In this document: piece after piece, positions 10,701-21,269 of the stretch
How the letters are laid out: every line of letters starts with the position of its first letter
How positions within the stretch are numbered: the first letter of the stretch is position 1
NCBI GenBank assembly: GCA_023213395.1
Contig: CM041465.1
Coordinates: forward strand, 130,579,741-130,643,740
DNA: 64,000 nt
DNA from: Cycas panzhihuaensis
Taxonomy: Eukaryota > Cycadophyta
Direction: 5' to 3'
Notes under the pieces: generated by a model
What the model was told of the DNA's origin: nothing
The model's input: the letters and a program-made list of their open reading frames with translations, nothing else
Database searches by the model: none
Program-made: the position numbers and the translations under genes

Positions 10701-10812
10701 TTAGGCTTTTACTGCTATAAGAAATCAACCAGAACTAAATGGTAATACACATCTTGTTGTTGATTAGGATCAACCATAACTAAATGTCAATACACATCTT
10801 GTTGTTGATTAT
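10661..10812. repeat. Tandem repeat, three copies of a ~46-62 bp unit
   Basis: The block ATCAACCA.AACTAA followed by TACACATCTTGTTGTTGATTA starts at 10661, 10723 and 10769. The first copy is longer by a 16-bp spacer. Confidence 0.7.
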
Positions 10813-12914
10813 GCCTTTGCAGTTGCCTGTACAAAGCTACCAAAGAGAATTTCATCATTGTCATGCAATACATGCTAGTGGTGATCTTCAATGCATGAAA
10901 ATCACACCCTTGGTCCTGCTTCTCCAAATGTCATAATATTGGCATACAATATCATGCTTGATTCTATGCATTATTGTTATTGCCATGTATTTGTTGCTTC
11001 ATAAAATTGTTAGGTGTTTTCATTAACACCACAACACTATTACTATCATAATCATAACACAATAAGTTGCTCTTCATACAGCAATAAGCTACCCAACTCA
11101 TCACCTGGAAAACAATTTGAGGTAGACCACCTTGTTACAAAGGTATGATAAACCACATGCAGGTTGTTAAGAGTGATGTCCTCTAGAATCTCAACAATAC
11201 ATTACGCTCGTCTTCTTTAATTTATGCAAATGAAGAGAGATAGAGACAAACATTTTACAAGAGTAAAGCAAGTATCAAGACTCTAATAAATCCATCAGAG
11301 TCTTCATGCATCATATGTAAACAATCTTCTTAAAGATGAGTAATCAACTCATGAACAACTAACAAATAAGAATTGTCAGTTTTCTAGGTTCTTGTCATGC
11401 CACGCCATGTTATGCCATGTTGTTTTTGCAATGCCATCAATTGAGTTTATTTTAGCTTTTGTCTTCTTCTTCAACAACTTCCATAAACCTTCGTAAGGTT
11501 GGAAAATGTTAAATTTCCAAATCACATAAAACTTCCATCTAGTCTTAGTGAATCTGGCAAGCTACAGCCAACAATTTACAAACATCATATAAAATTTGTA
11601 ATAAAGGAAATTAAGAAGAAGCGTTTAAACCACTGCAAGTATGAGTGTCACATATTACTTAGTGACTGCAAGGTGGATAACATTCAAGGAGTACAATTAA
11701 GAGTTCAAAAATAACTCTAAAATACAACAAAAAATACTCTGAAAAAAGAACAAATTACTTAAAGGATCCTCTTAAAATATTCTTAAAATAAAACAAAAAA
11801 ATACTTCTTTAAATGAAGACATCATGATAAATTTTAAATAACTTAATGTCTTCGTAAAATATAATATCCATTTAATAAAAATGACAACACTTAAAAGATT
11901 AAATTAAAATTTTTTTATAAAAAATTATAACAAAAAAACTTTTAAAAAAATACCTTTTATCAAAATATGCATATTCTAAAGAATATGCGAAAATGTATAA
12001 TATAATGTTTCAAACATTACACATCCATCAAATATTATAAAACGTTTTTTCAGTGACTTCGATCTCTCGGTGGCAACTGTGTTTGACACATGGCCACAGA
12101 AACTCGAATGATTGGCAGTTGTTTTAGCTATGATGGCATGGCAGTTGTCTCTGTAGTGATAGTTTTCGAATCACTGCTAAAGGGCAGCGACAACTATGTC
12201 AGATCCAGATGGCAGTATGACGACATTTCAAGAACCGACGGCTGTCCCTTTGTAAAATGAATCGATGACTCAACTCTGTAATTGAGTGAAGGCATGACGA
12301 CTCCGAACAATGGCGAGACGGCATGCTTGAACGGCAGTGGCGGCGAGTCCCAAACAACAGCAACAGCTGGTGTGTTAAGGGTATCTCCAAATAGTGGCGG
12401 CTTTAGGAGGCGCTACAGTCACATGACTAGCAAGTGACAGCTCAATGACTGGGGCTACAGAGTCTGCAGGAAAGCAAATAGAGGTGACACTAATTATTCG
12501 CAGTTGTCCCACACAAGTGGGAGAGAATTCCACAGGAATGGATGAAAGGCACCTCTCTGAGAGATGATAGTGACTCGTAGCTACCAGGCAGTTGCCCCTT
12601 TGTAACAGCAATCGGACGATGAAAGGTTGCAAGTCCTAAAACATCAAACGGACATGTGGTTGAGAACTTGAATGGAGGGGTGACGAATGACCTAATTTTA
12701 GGCGATAGGAAACTCACATATGAACAAAGGCAGAGTCCAACAAAGCTACTATTAAGTTTTTAACACAAAATCCGCTCATTTATTCATTGAAGAGGAGGCT
12801 AGTCATCTTGGGACAAAACCTTAGCAACTTCAAGTTATAAGAAGAGGACGTTTAGACTCTTCAAGATAGAATTTAGCACAAAGACATAGCATCACAGAAG
12901 TATCAAAAATCTAT
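10813..12914 (-). other. Non-coding interior of element K
   Basis: AT-rich from about 11700 to 12050, then a more GC-balanced stretch (12050-12740) with repeated GGCAGT and GGCGG words. ORFs there (for example 12717-12490 minus) show no known motif. It is probably leader sequence of a non-autonomous element. Confidence 0.5.
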
Positions 12915-12926
12915 GCTCTAATACCA
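12915..12926 (-). other. Primer-binding site of element K
   Basis: Minus strand TGGTATTAGAGC lies directly against the 5' LTR. It matches the initiator-Met PBS except for one C to T. Confidence 0.85.
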
Positions 12927-13329
12927 TGTTGGAAGAAGGTGGATAGGAGTAGAACACATAGTATAAAGTACATGCAATAATATTACAAGAGATGACAATA
13001 TGCTAATATATCACAACTCTCCAACAATCTCTTTTTAAAAATAATATAGTACATCATATATAGATTATATATGTACTAAACATAGGAGTTAGTTCTAACC
13101 ATATCATAATAATTAATTAACAATTCCTTCAAATTATAGTAGGCTATCAACTACCATATTTAATATTTCAACCATCTTTGACTCCTACTAACCACCATAT
13201 TAAATGACTTCACAAAAAATATTCTAAGAATATTCTCCCACTAAGAATATTCTATGTGAAGAAATATTATAATTACATGAAAAATGATCTTAAATAAACA
13301 TGAAATGGAAATGCACATTATTTCTAACA
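12927..13329 (-). repeat. 5' LTR of element K
   Basis: Plus-strand ends TGTTGGAAG and TTCTAACA, 403 bp, followed by the TSD GATTC. Confidence 0.9.
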
Positions 13330-13339
13330 GATTCATCAA

Positions 13340-14090
13340 AGGTGACATCTTTGCTAGTAATTGTCTTGTTAGACCTAATATCCATGCATTTGTAAGCTTT
13401 TGACTTTTCACTATATCCCATAAAAATGCATTTTATGCACTTATCATCTAATTTTTTTCATTTCTCCTTTGGAATATGAACATAGACTATGCTCCCAAAA
13501 ATCCTTAGATGGCTTATGTTAGGTCTCTTACCTGACCAATTTTCTTTTGGTGTTATTCCTTGTGGGGCCTTAGTTAGACACCCATTCAAAAGATAAACAA
13601 CTATGTTTATAGATTCTGGCCAATAGATATTGAACACACTTCTGTGTTTTAGCATGCTTCTAGTCATCTCAGTGATGGTTTTGTTCTTGCGTTCAACTAC
13701 TCTATTTGATTGAAAATATATTGTGGTGAGTTGTCCTTTTATGCCATGAGCTTTGCAATATTTATAGAAATCGTCAAATATGAATTCTCACCTCCATTGT
13801 CAGTGTTTAATATTTTAACTTTCTTTTTGGTTTTTTTTCAACTTGAGCCTCAAAAACTTTAAAAGTTTCAAAGGCTTTAAACTTCTCCTTAATAAAATAG
13901 ACCCAAGTTTTCCTCGAGTACTCATCTATGAAGGTTAAGAAGTACTTGGCCCCTCCAACTGAGAGGTGTTATAGGTGCACATATGTTACTATGAACTAGC
14001 TCCAGTTTGACTTGGGATCTCCAAGTATGCTTCTGAAATTTTGTTCTTTGTCGTTTCCCTAGCATGCATGTGGCCTTCACACAGCTTTAT
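13340..14090 (-). pseudogene. A1 integrase, broken
   Basis: Landmarks on the minus strand are YFLTFIDEYSRKTWVYF (about 13890-13950), the second acidic motif with TDNGGE intact in an alternative frame (about 13785-13805), and the C-terminal core in the ORF 13667-13458 (INIVVYLLNG, SHLRIFGSIVYVHIPKEK). Several frameshifts separate these. Function would be cDNA integration; the gene is dead. Confidence 0.8.
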
Positions 14091-14585
14091 TAATTGGAAT
14101 TTTAGGAAGACCATTCACCATTTTTAACTTTGAAAGCATGGCAAGATTTTCATATGACAAATACCTATACCTTAAACACCAAATTTTATTATTGCCATCT
14201 TTATCACTTATACAAAAAGCATGATCAGGAATAGTTGGTGTGGCTAAGAATTTGTAAAGGCCATTTACTTCAACCCTTTCACCTATGACCTTGTAATCCT
14301 GATTTTTATCCAAAATAAGACATTTTCCACCTTCAAACTCAACATTGAGATTTTTCTTAGTCATTTGGGATATAGACAATAGATTATTTTTAAGTCCTAG
14401 AACATATAAGACATGTCCTACTTTCTTAACATTTCCATCATTCATTTTTATAGGAATAGTTCTTGTGCCTTGGATAGAGTGAGTAGTGTTATCTCCATGT
14501 TCCACTACAACATTTGTTTCATATATTTTAAGACTCTTGAACCAATCCCGTTCCAGCGTCATATGATGAGATGTTCCAAAATCAA
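14091..14585 (-). pseudogene. A1 protease C-terminal part and GAG-pre-integrase
   Basis: The ORF 14562-14077 (161 aa) starts just after the protease active site, which in the preceding frame reads FIDFGTSHHM (about 14555-14585; the usual DSGAS is altered to DFGTS). It continues through VLYVLGLKNNLLSISQM and the pre-integrase domain ending in YLSYENLAML and LPKIPINKAV. The His of the usual RLGH motif reads RYRYLS, and a stop follows. Confidence 0.78.
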
Positions 14586-14589
14586 TGAA

Positions 14590-14784
14590 CTAGTTGTCCT
14601 TAGAGGTGGCTTGTGATGACAAGGCTATGACGAAGGTTGTCTCTTTAAGTTCATCCTTCTCTTTTTCGTTGTTGTAGTTTTCAACAACTCTCTTTCCCCT
14701 TACTATGTTTGCCCTCCTCATCCTGCAGTCTCTGGCATAGTGTTCAAGTTTGCTACAATAGAAACAGGTGATTCTTTGAGTCAT
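14590..14784 (-). pseudogene. A1 nucleocapsid zinc knuckle
   Basis: The 64-aa ORF carries an intact CX2CX4HX4C knuckle, CFYCSKLEHYARDC, followed by a basic patch and an acidic Glu/Lys stretch. The Cys/His residues are all kept even though the flanking gag has stops. Confidence 0.8.
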
Positions 14785-14805
14785 GTTTTTGCTTTTGCCT
14801 TGAAC

Positions 14806-15478
14806 CTAGTTTGGAGTGTTTTTCCCTTCCCATAGGTTAGCATTCTCTGAAATTCTAACTTTGGAAACAAACACATTTTCTATTTTAATTTCCTCCTTGA
14901 GCCTCTTCTTTTTTTGTTCTTGATGCAAAATGTGACTACATAGAACTTCAAATTTTAAACTTTTAAGATCACCAAAAAAGGTTAGTGTAGTCACAAAATG
15001 TTCATACGATTTAGGCAGCTTATTTAGAGTTAGTTATGCCAACTCTTCTTCGGAAAGTGCTTCTCCAATTGCAGCAAGTTGCTCTCTTAGCCTTGTAATC
15101 TTCATGATGAATGTGGATACACTTTCACTTTCCTTCATTTTTTCATGGTACAACACCTCATTTAATGCAACAATCCTAGCAACATTTTTTTGGGTATATA
15201 GGAATGTCAGAGGTTCCCATGCTTTATGAGCTATATTGGCAAAGATGACAAGTGGAAGAATACGATAAAAAACGAAGAGAATTATGGCTTCCAAAGCATA
15301 GATGTCTTTCTCCTCATAGATTTCTACCTTGGTAGTGTTAGTGGGCTTCACAACCACTTTCTCAATCTGTTCTCAAGCTCCCTTTGCAAATAGAATGCCT
15401 TTCATTTTTCCTTTCCATGCATTATGTAATTATCATTTTTCCTTATTTTGTTTAGGCAAGGAATATATGGATGCCATG
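14806..15478 (-). pseudogene. A1 gag
   Basis: Start Met at 15478 in MASIYSLPKQNKEK; the body is in the ORF 15357-15034 (AHKAWEPLTFLYTQKNVARI, VLYHEKMKESESVSTFI) and the ORF 14994-14806 (VLCSHILHQEQ). Three stops split it. It is the usual copia UBN2 Gag, paralogous to the A2 gag at 46800-47480. Confidence 0.78.
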
Positions 15479-16140
15479 GATAAAAGAAAGAAAATAAGTA
15501 TAAGAGATAGATCTAAGAGCGTCTACATGGATCATACAGACTATATTGATTTGTATCATATGGACTAAGAAAATGCAAAAAATGCCAAAAGCATTTCTCA
15601 TTCTAGCACCTTCCTAAATTTGCAATTATTTTTCAGGACTGTGTTGTAGTTGAAAAGAAATCTTCTTTAGAATGTATAGTAGTGGTTAGGTTTTTTACCT
15701 TATTCAGTTCATTTTTCCCTGTGTGGGCCACAGATTCAAATGAGGCTTGTTTCTAATGTTTGTTGGTCACCAGTCAAAGAGATTAAGGTAGAAATTCCCT
15801 CTAAAAGTGGTCCAAGTTTTCTTAAACACAAAAAGAAAAAAAACTATGGCCAAACTCCTTATTTTGATGAAACAGGACCAAAAATAGGTTTAAAATTTTT
15901 TGAAAAAATATTTTTCGAAAAGAGCAAATCTTGGCGATTCAAAAAATGTTAAAAAAAAAAAAGAAAAATTAGTTCAAGAAAACTATACTAGTTCATACAA
16001 GTACTAATTTGTACAAAGTTGTGCTTTCCAGGGCAGAAGTCTCTAACAATGGTCTCTTCTATGAAAAACAAAGTCTCTTCAATTTCCTTGTTGAGTCTTG
16101 AAGACTCTAAATAGTCCCTTCAAGAGAAAACCCTTGCATC

Positions 16141-16493
16141 TATTAGAAATAATGTATTTATTTGTAGGTCCGCCTATAGTAAATTCAAGTTAAGTATGAG
16201 CATCCTAATTTATATGGAAGTCGACCAAAATACACGTAAGTCAGCTAGAATAAATTATGGTATGGTGTAAATGTTTATTGTATCATTGAAGTTGGTTTTA
16301 GTATAAAGATATTTTCTCTTCATGAGGTCAGCCACATTGTGAGGGTCTTGACCGTACTATATAAAGACACTTCGTACTTCATTTTAGGTGTTCAATTCAT
16401 GGAGAATCCTCTCCATATTTTCGGCTCTTTACTTCTGCTATTTTTCATTGTTTGCATGTGTTTCATAGATGCATAAGGTGTGACTTCGTAACA
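16141..16493 (+). repeat. 5' LTR of copia B
   Basis: Starts TATTAGAAATAATG (partner: TGTTAGAAATAATG) and ends GTAACA. It contains TACTATATAAAGAC near 16356-16369, a good TATA box, so transcription likely began shortly downstream. Confidence 0.9.
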
Positions 16494-16505
16494 TGGTATC
16501 AGAGC
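16494..16505 (+). other. Primer-binding site of copia B
   Basis: TGGTATCAGAGC, the exact canonical initiator-Met PBS, directly follows the 5' LTR. Confidence 0.93.
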
Positions 16506-16825
16506 AGGCATTTTGGAGATCTTAATTTCATCCTTTCTATCCATATTAGTGGCCGAGTCTACCAAAAGATTAGAAGAGTCCAGATCTGTCCTGAAATCAA
16601 CCAAGTCTGACAGTTCTAGTGGTTGCCCTGAGAAGATCATCACAGAATCCAGATTTCAGTCAAGTTTAGTTCTAATCTCAGTTGAGGTTTCCTGGTATGC
16701 TTTTTTCATAGTATCTAATGTAAAAAGACAGTATTTCAGTCTATTGTCTACTATTAATCTCTGCTAAAATTTGCTACCATCTACTTGTTATTCCTTTTGG
16801 CCAATTATGATCTATTATTTTTTAA

Positions 16826-17155
16826 GTTTATACTGTTGTTTTTATGTCTTATATTTGTTGGTATTACGGCTGGTCATATGCTGAAATCTGTTGGTCATAA
16901 GTTGAATTCTACTAGTTATACTATTGGTTATACATCCTACTAAAACCATACTATTGTTTTTACACTGTTACTGCTGGTCATATGCTGAAATTTGTTGGTC
17001 ATAACCTGAATTCTACTAGTTATACTGCTGGTTATATATACTATTGAAACCATAGTGTTGTTTTTACAATGTTACTACTGATCATATGGTGAGTTATGTT
17101 GATCATAAGTTGAATTCTACTAATTATACTGCTAAAAACATATATCTATTGTTGG
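16826..17155 (+). repeat. Tandem repeat in leader of copia B, 104-bp period
   Basis: TGGTCATATGCTGAAATCTG starts at 16871, recurs at 16975, and again (degenerate) at 17079. Each copy contains TTGGTCATAA..TGAATTCTACTA and a TATTGTTTTTACA.TGTTACT block. A partial copy precedes at about 16826. Confidence 0.8.
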
Positions 17156-17168
17156 TACTGGTTATATA

Positions 17169-17210
17169 TATATAGATATATAGATAGATAGATAGATAGA
17201 TAGATAGATT
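17169..17210. repeat. (TA)n and (GATA)n microsatellite
   Basis: A short TA run passes into about seven GATA units (AGATAGATAGATAGATAGAT). Simple sequence within the copia B leader. Confidence 0.9.
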
Positions 17211-17315
17211 ATTGGTTGATTATATATATTGTTGTTTGTTAAGTTGGTGTTTTATCCTCAGTAATTTGTGATACTCAAACAAAGGAGCCTTAGTTAGTAT
17301 TTTGTACCCAAAAGT

Positions 17316-17365
17316 ATGGTCGCTTCAAGGTTCCTTGAATCAGATAGATTAACTAAGAATAATTA
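17316..17365 (+). pseudogene. Copia B gag, N-terminal piece before the gypsy insertion
   Basis: Met at 17316 opens MVASRFLESDRLTKNNY, the copia Gag N-terminus. The frame continues after the gypsy element at 22112 as NTWKAKI, restoring the KNNYNTWK motif. The split exactly matches the TSD AATTA. Confidence 0.85.
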
Positions 17366-18214
17366 TGTTGACTGGGAGATTCCACACCCTTGTGGAATCA
17401 ATGCACTTGTCAAGGTTACACAGCGCTATAGTTTAGTTTCAGGATACTGTCAACATGGTCATTCACATACATTCCCCATACATTCCATATATAATTCACA
17501 GAATGGTACACAAAGATGCAATCAATACATACTCAGCAAATCATCATCACAACATCAAGAATACACCAATTTCCACGTAACTCTTCCTTTTATTAAGTCA
17601 ACAGTTCATTTACACAGAGGCTGGAATGCATTCCTGAGCATTCCAAAGAAAGATCTTCTGTTACAATGCGTACCCAAAATGGTACTTATCATACAGTGAT
17701 GCTCCAAATGGCTGTCATGCGTACTGTCTTCTGCACCCTTGCGTACCCGTGATATCCGGCTCTCACCCTCGAGAGTATACAATACGATTGACTCACTCGG
17801 CTCTCACACTAGAATGGTCCTCAAAGCACCATTAAATATGTCCCTTTGATGCCTTTTGGATGAAAGGTTATGACCCAAAGTCATAACCATACCTTTTTGT
17901 CACCAAGGTACCCTTTCACTTTAAACATTAGTTATACACTTTAACTAATGTCTTCATTAGGTCCGTGCGTGCACGCGTGCGTCAGCGCTTCCCAAGCTTC
18001 CACCGTCCGTCTTGTCATGCGTACGCCTGCTCGTTACGCTCTTGATGCGTATCGTAGTGCGTGCCGTTCACGCACGCTTTGTCATACGTGCACGCCTTTT
18101 TTTTTCCTTTGTTGCCATGCGTACCTCCGTATGGTCCGTACTTGCATTCCTTTGGTCAATACAATCCTGTATTCCGTCTTCTTCGAGGCCTATGTTTCAC
18201 AATATGCCCCAACA
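17366..18214 (-). repeat. 3' LTR of gypsy G
   Basis: Plus-strand ends TGTTGACTGG and CCCCAACA. A perfect 9-bp inverted repeat (GATTCCACA and TGTGGAATC with a 4-bp loop) lies at 17378-17399. Compared with the partner, it has extra CGTGCG-type words around 17960-18110. Confidence 0.9.
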
Positions 18215-18616
18215 TCTATCCCGGGTCAACATGATTGGGTTGAGCATCCTTGCTCAACAAAAAATTTAAAATTTGGGGTATTCCTTCCCCTCTCTATTCT
18301 AAGGCTACTCCTGCTGCCTCTGCTCCACTGCTTGGTCGCCATTCTTGGTTAATAAATCCTCATCTATTGGCGCTTTGTTTTGTTCAACTTTCCCTTGATT
18401 TTCCGTATGATGATATATCTTTTCCTCCATGCTTTACCATATTGCTTATTTGTATGATATGAGTTACGGTTGTTTTTTTGTTTTTTAACTTTTTTGTATT
18501 TTATGTTACATACCGAACTGAATCACGTTCCGGTATCAAGGCAATTCGATTTTGCCTCAACTTCATGCAACACGCTATAGTACAACCAACTGATTCGGCT
18601 GGTAAGTTGCTCCACC

Positions 18617-18976
18617 CTAGTTGATATAGGGTTTTAGTTTACTACTCTTGACCATTTCAAGCAGTAGCTGGCCTGATAGTTTTTCCAACTGGATAGTGCC
18701 ATTCTGGTACACTTTCTCAATCCTATATGGGCCTTTCCAATGCATCTTCAATTCTCCTTGGGTTGTTTGGGATTTGTTGTCGAATCGCCACACTCGATCA
18801 CCCTTCTTGAAATACGATGTCTTGTCGTGGCGGTCGTGCCTTGTCTTTTTCCGCCTTTTTCTTGGTGTGGTATGCTTTGTCGATTTCTTCTTATGATCCC
18901 TTAATTGATCTTCTCCTAACCAATGTTGTCTCAAATGGGAAATTCCATATAGTGGTTCTCCATAAAAGGGTTTCAC
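18617..18976 (-). pseudogene. Gypsy G integrase C-terminal fragment
   Basis: The 119-aa ORF includes YFKKGDRVWRFDNK, GELKMHWKGPYRIEKVYQNG and SSKLKPYI, the SH3-like C-terminal domain of Ty3 integrases (the GPF/Y-type module, here GPYRI). The HHCC and DDE core domains are missing upstream. A stop and frame change separate it from the preceding ORF. Confidence 0.78.
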
Positions 18977-19081
18977 ATAATTTCCAACGTATTCTCCATG
19001 ATTTCTATCTTCTGGAGTGGCAACTTTGTTTCCTAGACCGGAATCTCTAGGGATACTCTCGTGAGTTCCTTTCCTTCTTCC

Positions 19082-20129
19082 TCAAATTTGGCGCCGATGG
19101 TTGAAAAGATCTTCCACTGGTAGGTGTACCTCTAAAGAAGATGAGGAAGGTTTGTTACTTCCTTCCTGGGCCGGGATGGGGTGGGAAGGGCAGTCTACCT
19201 CAAGACTCACACTGGAGGTAGAGGGAAGGTTAGGGTTAGAGGGGGTTGGGGTATTAGGAGGTGAATTAGGGTAAGGGTTTGGGTTATAAGGGGGATTTGG
19301 GTTTGGGTCTAGGTTTTTTATGTTATTATTAACACTCGTATAATCAACAGATTTAGTTTTAATATCAACATCCTCGGTTATATTCCGAGAAAGTAGGTTA
19401 CACCTATAGGATGAGGGGTTCACTTTATATGCATCTCGTAGCCAATAATCCACAAATCGCATCCGGTTTTCATCATCTGAAGAATTGTAGATTTCTCCAA
19501 AGTACGTTGGTTCTGCTTCTCGGCGGTCGATCAATTTGGTAGGTTCTTCAGCCATATGGTAGAGATTTTCTTCGCCGAACGAAGAAGTTGTTGCTTCAAT
19601 TGCAATGGTTGTACTTGAACCATTGTCAGGTATCACTTCAATGGAATTTTTCCCCAACATCGGTAATACCACTTTATTCCCTTCATCTGACAAGGTGAAG
19701 GTTACGTCTTTCCAACTTTGGAGACATTGGGTTCTATATAGCCATGGTCTCCCCAGTAAGGCCGGATAGGGAGTTGCACCTTTGTCCGTTTCCACAATCG
19801 TAAAATCGATCTTTATGACAATTCCTGCCACATCCACCTTGATGTTGGCCAGTTTTCCCACAGGTCGCACCAATAATTCGTTGGCCAATTTCAACGAATA
19901 GGTCTCCACTTCCAACTTCGGGCTTCCCAGTTTACGCCACGTCGAAGCTGGTAACACGCTTCGCGCGCCCATCAACGATTACCCATGGGAATGTTTCTCC
20001 CAAGACTGTCATGGTTACCATCGGATCCATATCGAACGATGGTATGATTTGCTTTAAACTCTTGGTGATTCCCCTCTGTAACACTCCTCCTTTGATCCAA
20101 TCAATAACTTGGGACAGAGGAATAGTCAA
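19082..20129 (-). pseudogene. Gypsy G aspartic protease plus long unknown extension
   Basis: The protease is split by a frameshift near 19975. The part above it ends VIVDGRAKRV with the catalytic Asp-Gly. The part below continues VLPASTWRKLG and YPALLGRPWL, the flap and C-terminal box of gypsy retropepsins. From about residue 110 of the 297-aa ORF comes a stretch I do not recognise (AEEPTKLIDRREAEPTYFGE) and then an Asn/Pro repeat (19240-19330, PNPNPPYNPNPYPNSPP). In a complete element RT would follow here. Confidence 0.7.
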
Positions 20130-20272
20130 TCAGAATCGCTTTCACTAGATTTTCCATCAATAGCAACATTCTGGGGATATCCTCTGCTGGTAATCCTTTA
20201 AAAAGCTCTTCCATTTGCACCATTTGGGGCTTTGTCTTAAGTTCTTTCGATAGTTTTTCTTGCTCCTTTTGT

Positions 20273-21130
20273 TTATTCTTTCGTGCATATATGTATTTCG
20301 TTTTCGGTCATTGGTAGTATATTCTCCTCTCGGACTAAACCATCTAACACTTGTTTTGCTTGTTTGTACCGATCCATTTCTGTTGGTGGATTTGGATATC
20401 CTTCATCCAATTTCTCTTTCTGCTTGTTTTGTAATTTCACATTCTTGGTTTCTGGCACGATTGTCATCAGGTTAGTTGCTTTGGCTTTACCCTTACAATC
20501 CTCTGTTTTGTGGTCGCTTGGGCCATCGATTGACACTGACGGCTTCTGTTCGTATTCTTGCTTCATTGGGCATTCGGACTTCCAAAGGTCCGAATCAGAG
20601 ATGATGAGGCATCTTTCCATCGGCTGTTTTTTCCTCGAGGGTTCTGGTGCGCCCCTCGTTGTATACACATTCCGAGGTGGGTTGCCTCTTCCCCGACCTC
20701 GACCTCTAAATGCTTTTCCCCTGGGATTGTAGAAACAATCCTTGGTTGTATGTGTGTCAACCTCACATATGTGGCACCACTTCTCCTGCTGGTGCGTCGC
20801 ACTGTTTTTTAAATTCAAATCACATTCCCAGGTGGTATGTGAGTTTTCTTCACAGATGTGGCACCACTTGGTTACTCTTCCAGTGTGCTCTTTCTTCTTG
20901 GGCGTCTCTTCTTCTTCCCGGTTATTTCTGATTTTCAATCTTGCTACACTTGCCTCAGATCCTTCAACGGACTGTCCCTTAGTCTCGTTGTTTTGTGAAC
21001 TTAACCTCCTCGCCCTTTTGAGTTTTGCTTCTTTTGACCATCTTAGTGCCCTTTGTCTGCTGGTTTCCTTTTCCTTGGGTGAAGTATCCTTCTGGGGCTC
21101 TTCCAACCTTGAAGGCCTCTTAGGTGGCAT
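20273..21130 (-). pseudogene. Gypsy G Gag C-terminal region with two CCHC knuckles
   Basis: A 285-aa ORF starting MPPKRPSRLEEPQKD. It is strongly basic at the N-terminus, then has two CX2CX4HX4C knuckles: CHICEENSHTTWEC (residues ~93-106) and CHICEVDTHTTKDC (~120-133). A Gly/Arg-rich RGRGRGRG patch and a Lys/Glu-rich tail follow. Role: nucleic-acid binding of the retroelement particle. The usual capsid fold (Retrotrans_gag) is not evident, so the gag seems shortened. It is the longest uninterrupted retroelement ORF in G. Overlapping plus-strand ORFs (20283-21221) are antisense shadows. Confidence 0.75.
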
Positions 21131-21269
21131 TGGAAGGTCCCCTGGCTGCCGGTGGCTTAGTTCTGACCCGCCATCACGATCAGCCTGTGGTCCTCTCGCC
21201 TTTACACATTTTTTTCCTTGAAACCCCTAGGCCTCGTCCCTCCTCAACGGACGTGAGCAACGGAACCAA

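Larger units (their letters stand above)
9884..13329 (-). mobile_element. Element K: non-autonomous, internally deleted copia
   Basis: Two LTRs of equal length (403 bp: 9884-10286 and 12927-13329) flank a 2.6-kb interior. The target duplication GATTC is perfect (9879-9883 and 13330-13334), so the unit is a clean insertion in A1. PBS and polypurine tract (minus strand TATGGGAGGG before the LTR start at 10286) give minus orientation. The interior keeps only an RNase H-like remnant next to the 3' LTR; gag, protease, integrase and RT were not found. Confidence 0.88.
13330..16140 (-). mobile_element. Copia A1, main segment (gag to integrase)
   Basis: The minus strand carries, from 15478 downwards, gag, zinc knuckle, protease, GAG-pre-integrase and integrase of a copia element. 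It is the same family as A2 (39238-48358): both Gags start MASIYSLPK and share LHQEQKKK and LTLNKLPK. The segment is flanked at 13330 by element K and at 16141 by copia B. Leader sequence occupies 15479-16140 and contains no ORF with known motifs. Confidence 0.88.

Noticed and set aside
16494-16505. tRNA-Met gene fragments at TGGTATCAGAGC sites
   Set aside because: Each lies beside an LTR and is a primer-binding site complementary to the tRNA 3' end, not a tRNA gene.
18012-18352. ORFs with Cys/Arg-rich sequence in the G 3' LTR
   Set aside because: Inside an LTR, frames are not shared with the partner LTR because of indels.
20283-21221. Several long plus-strand ORFs, one rich in Ser/Cys/Leu
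   Set aside because: They are antisense to the gypsy G nucleocapsid ORF, which has clear CCHC knuckles. The plus frames show no motif.
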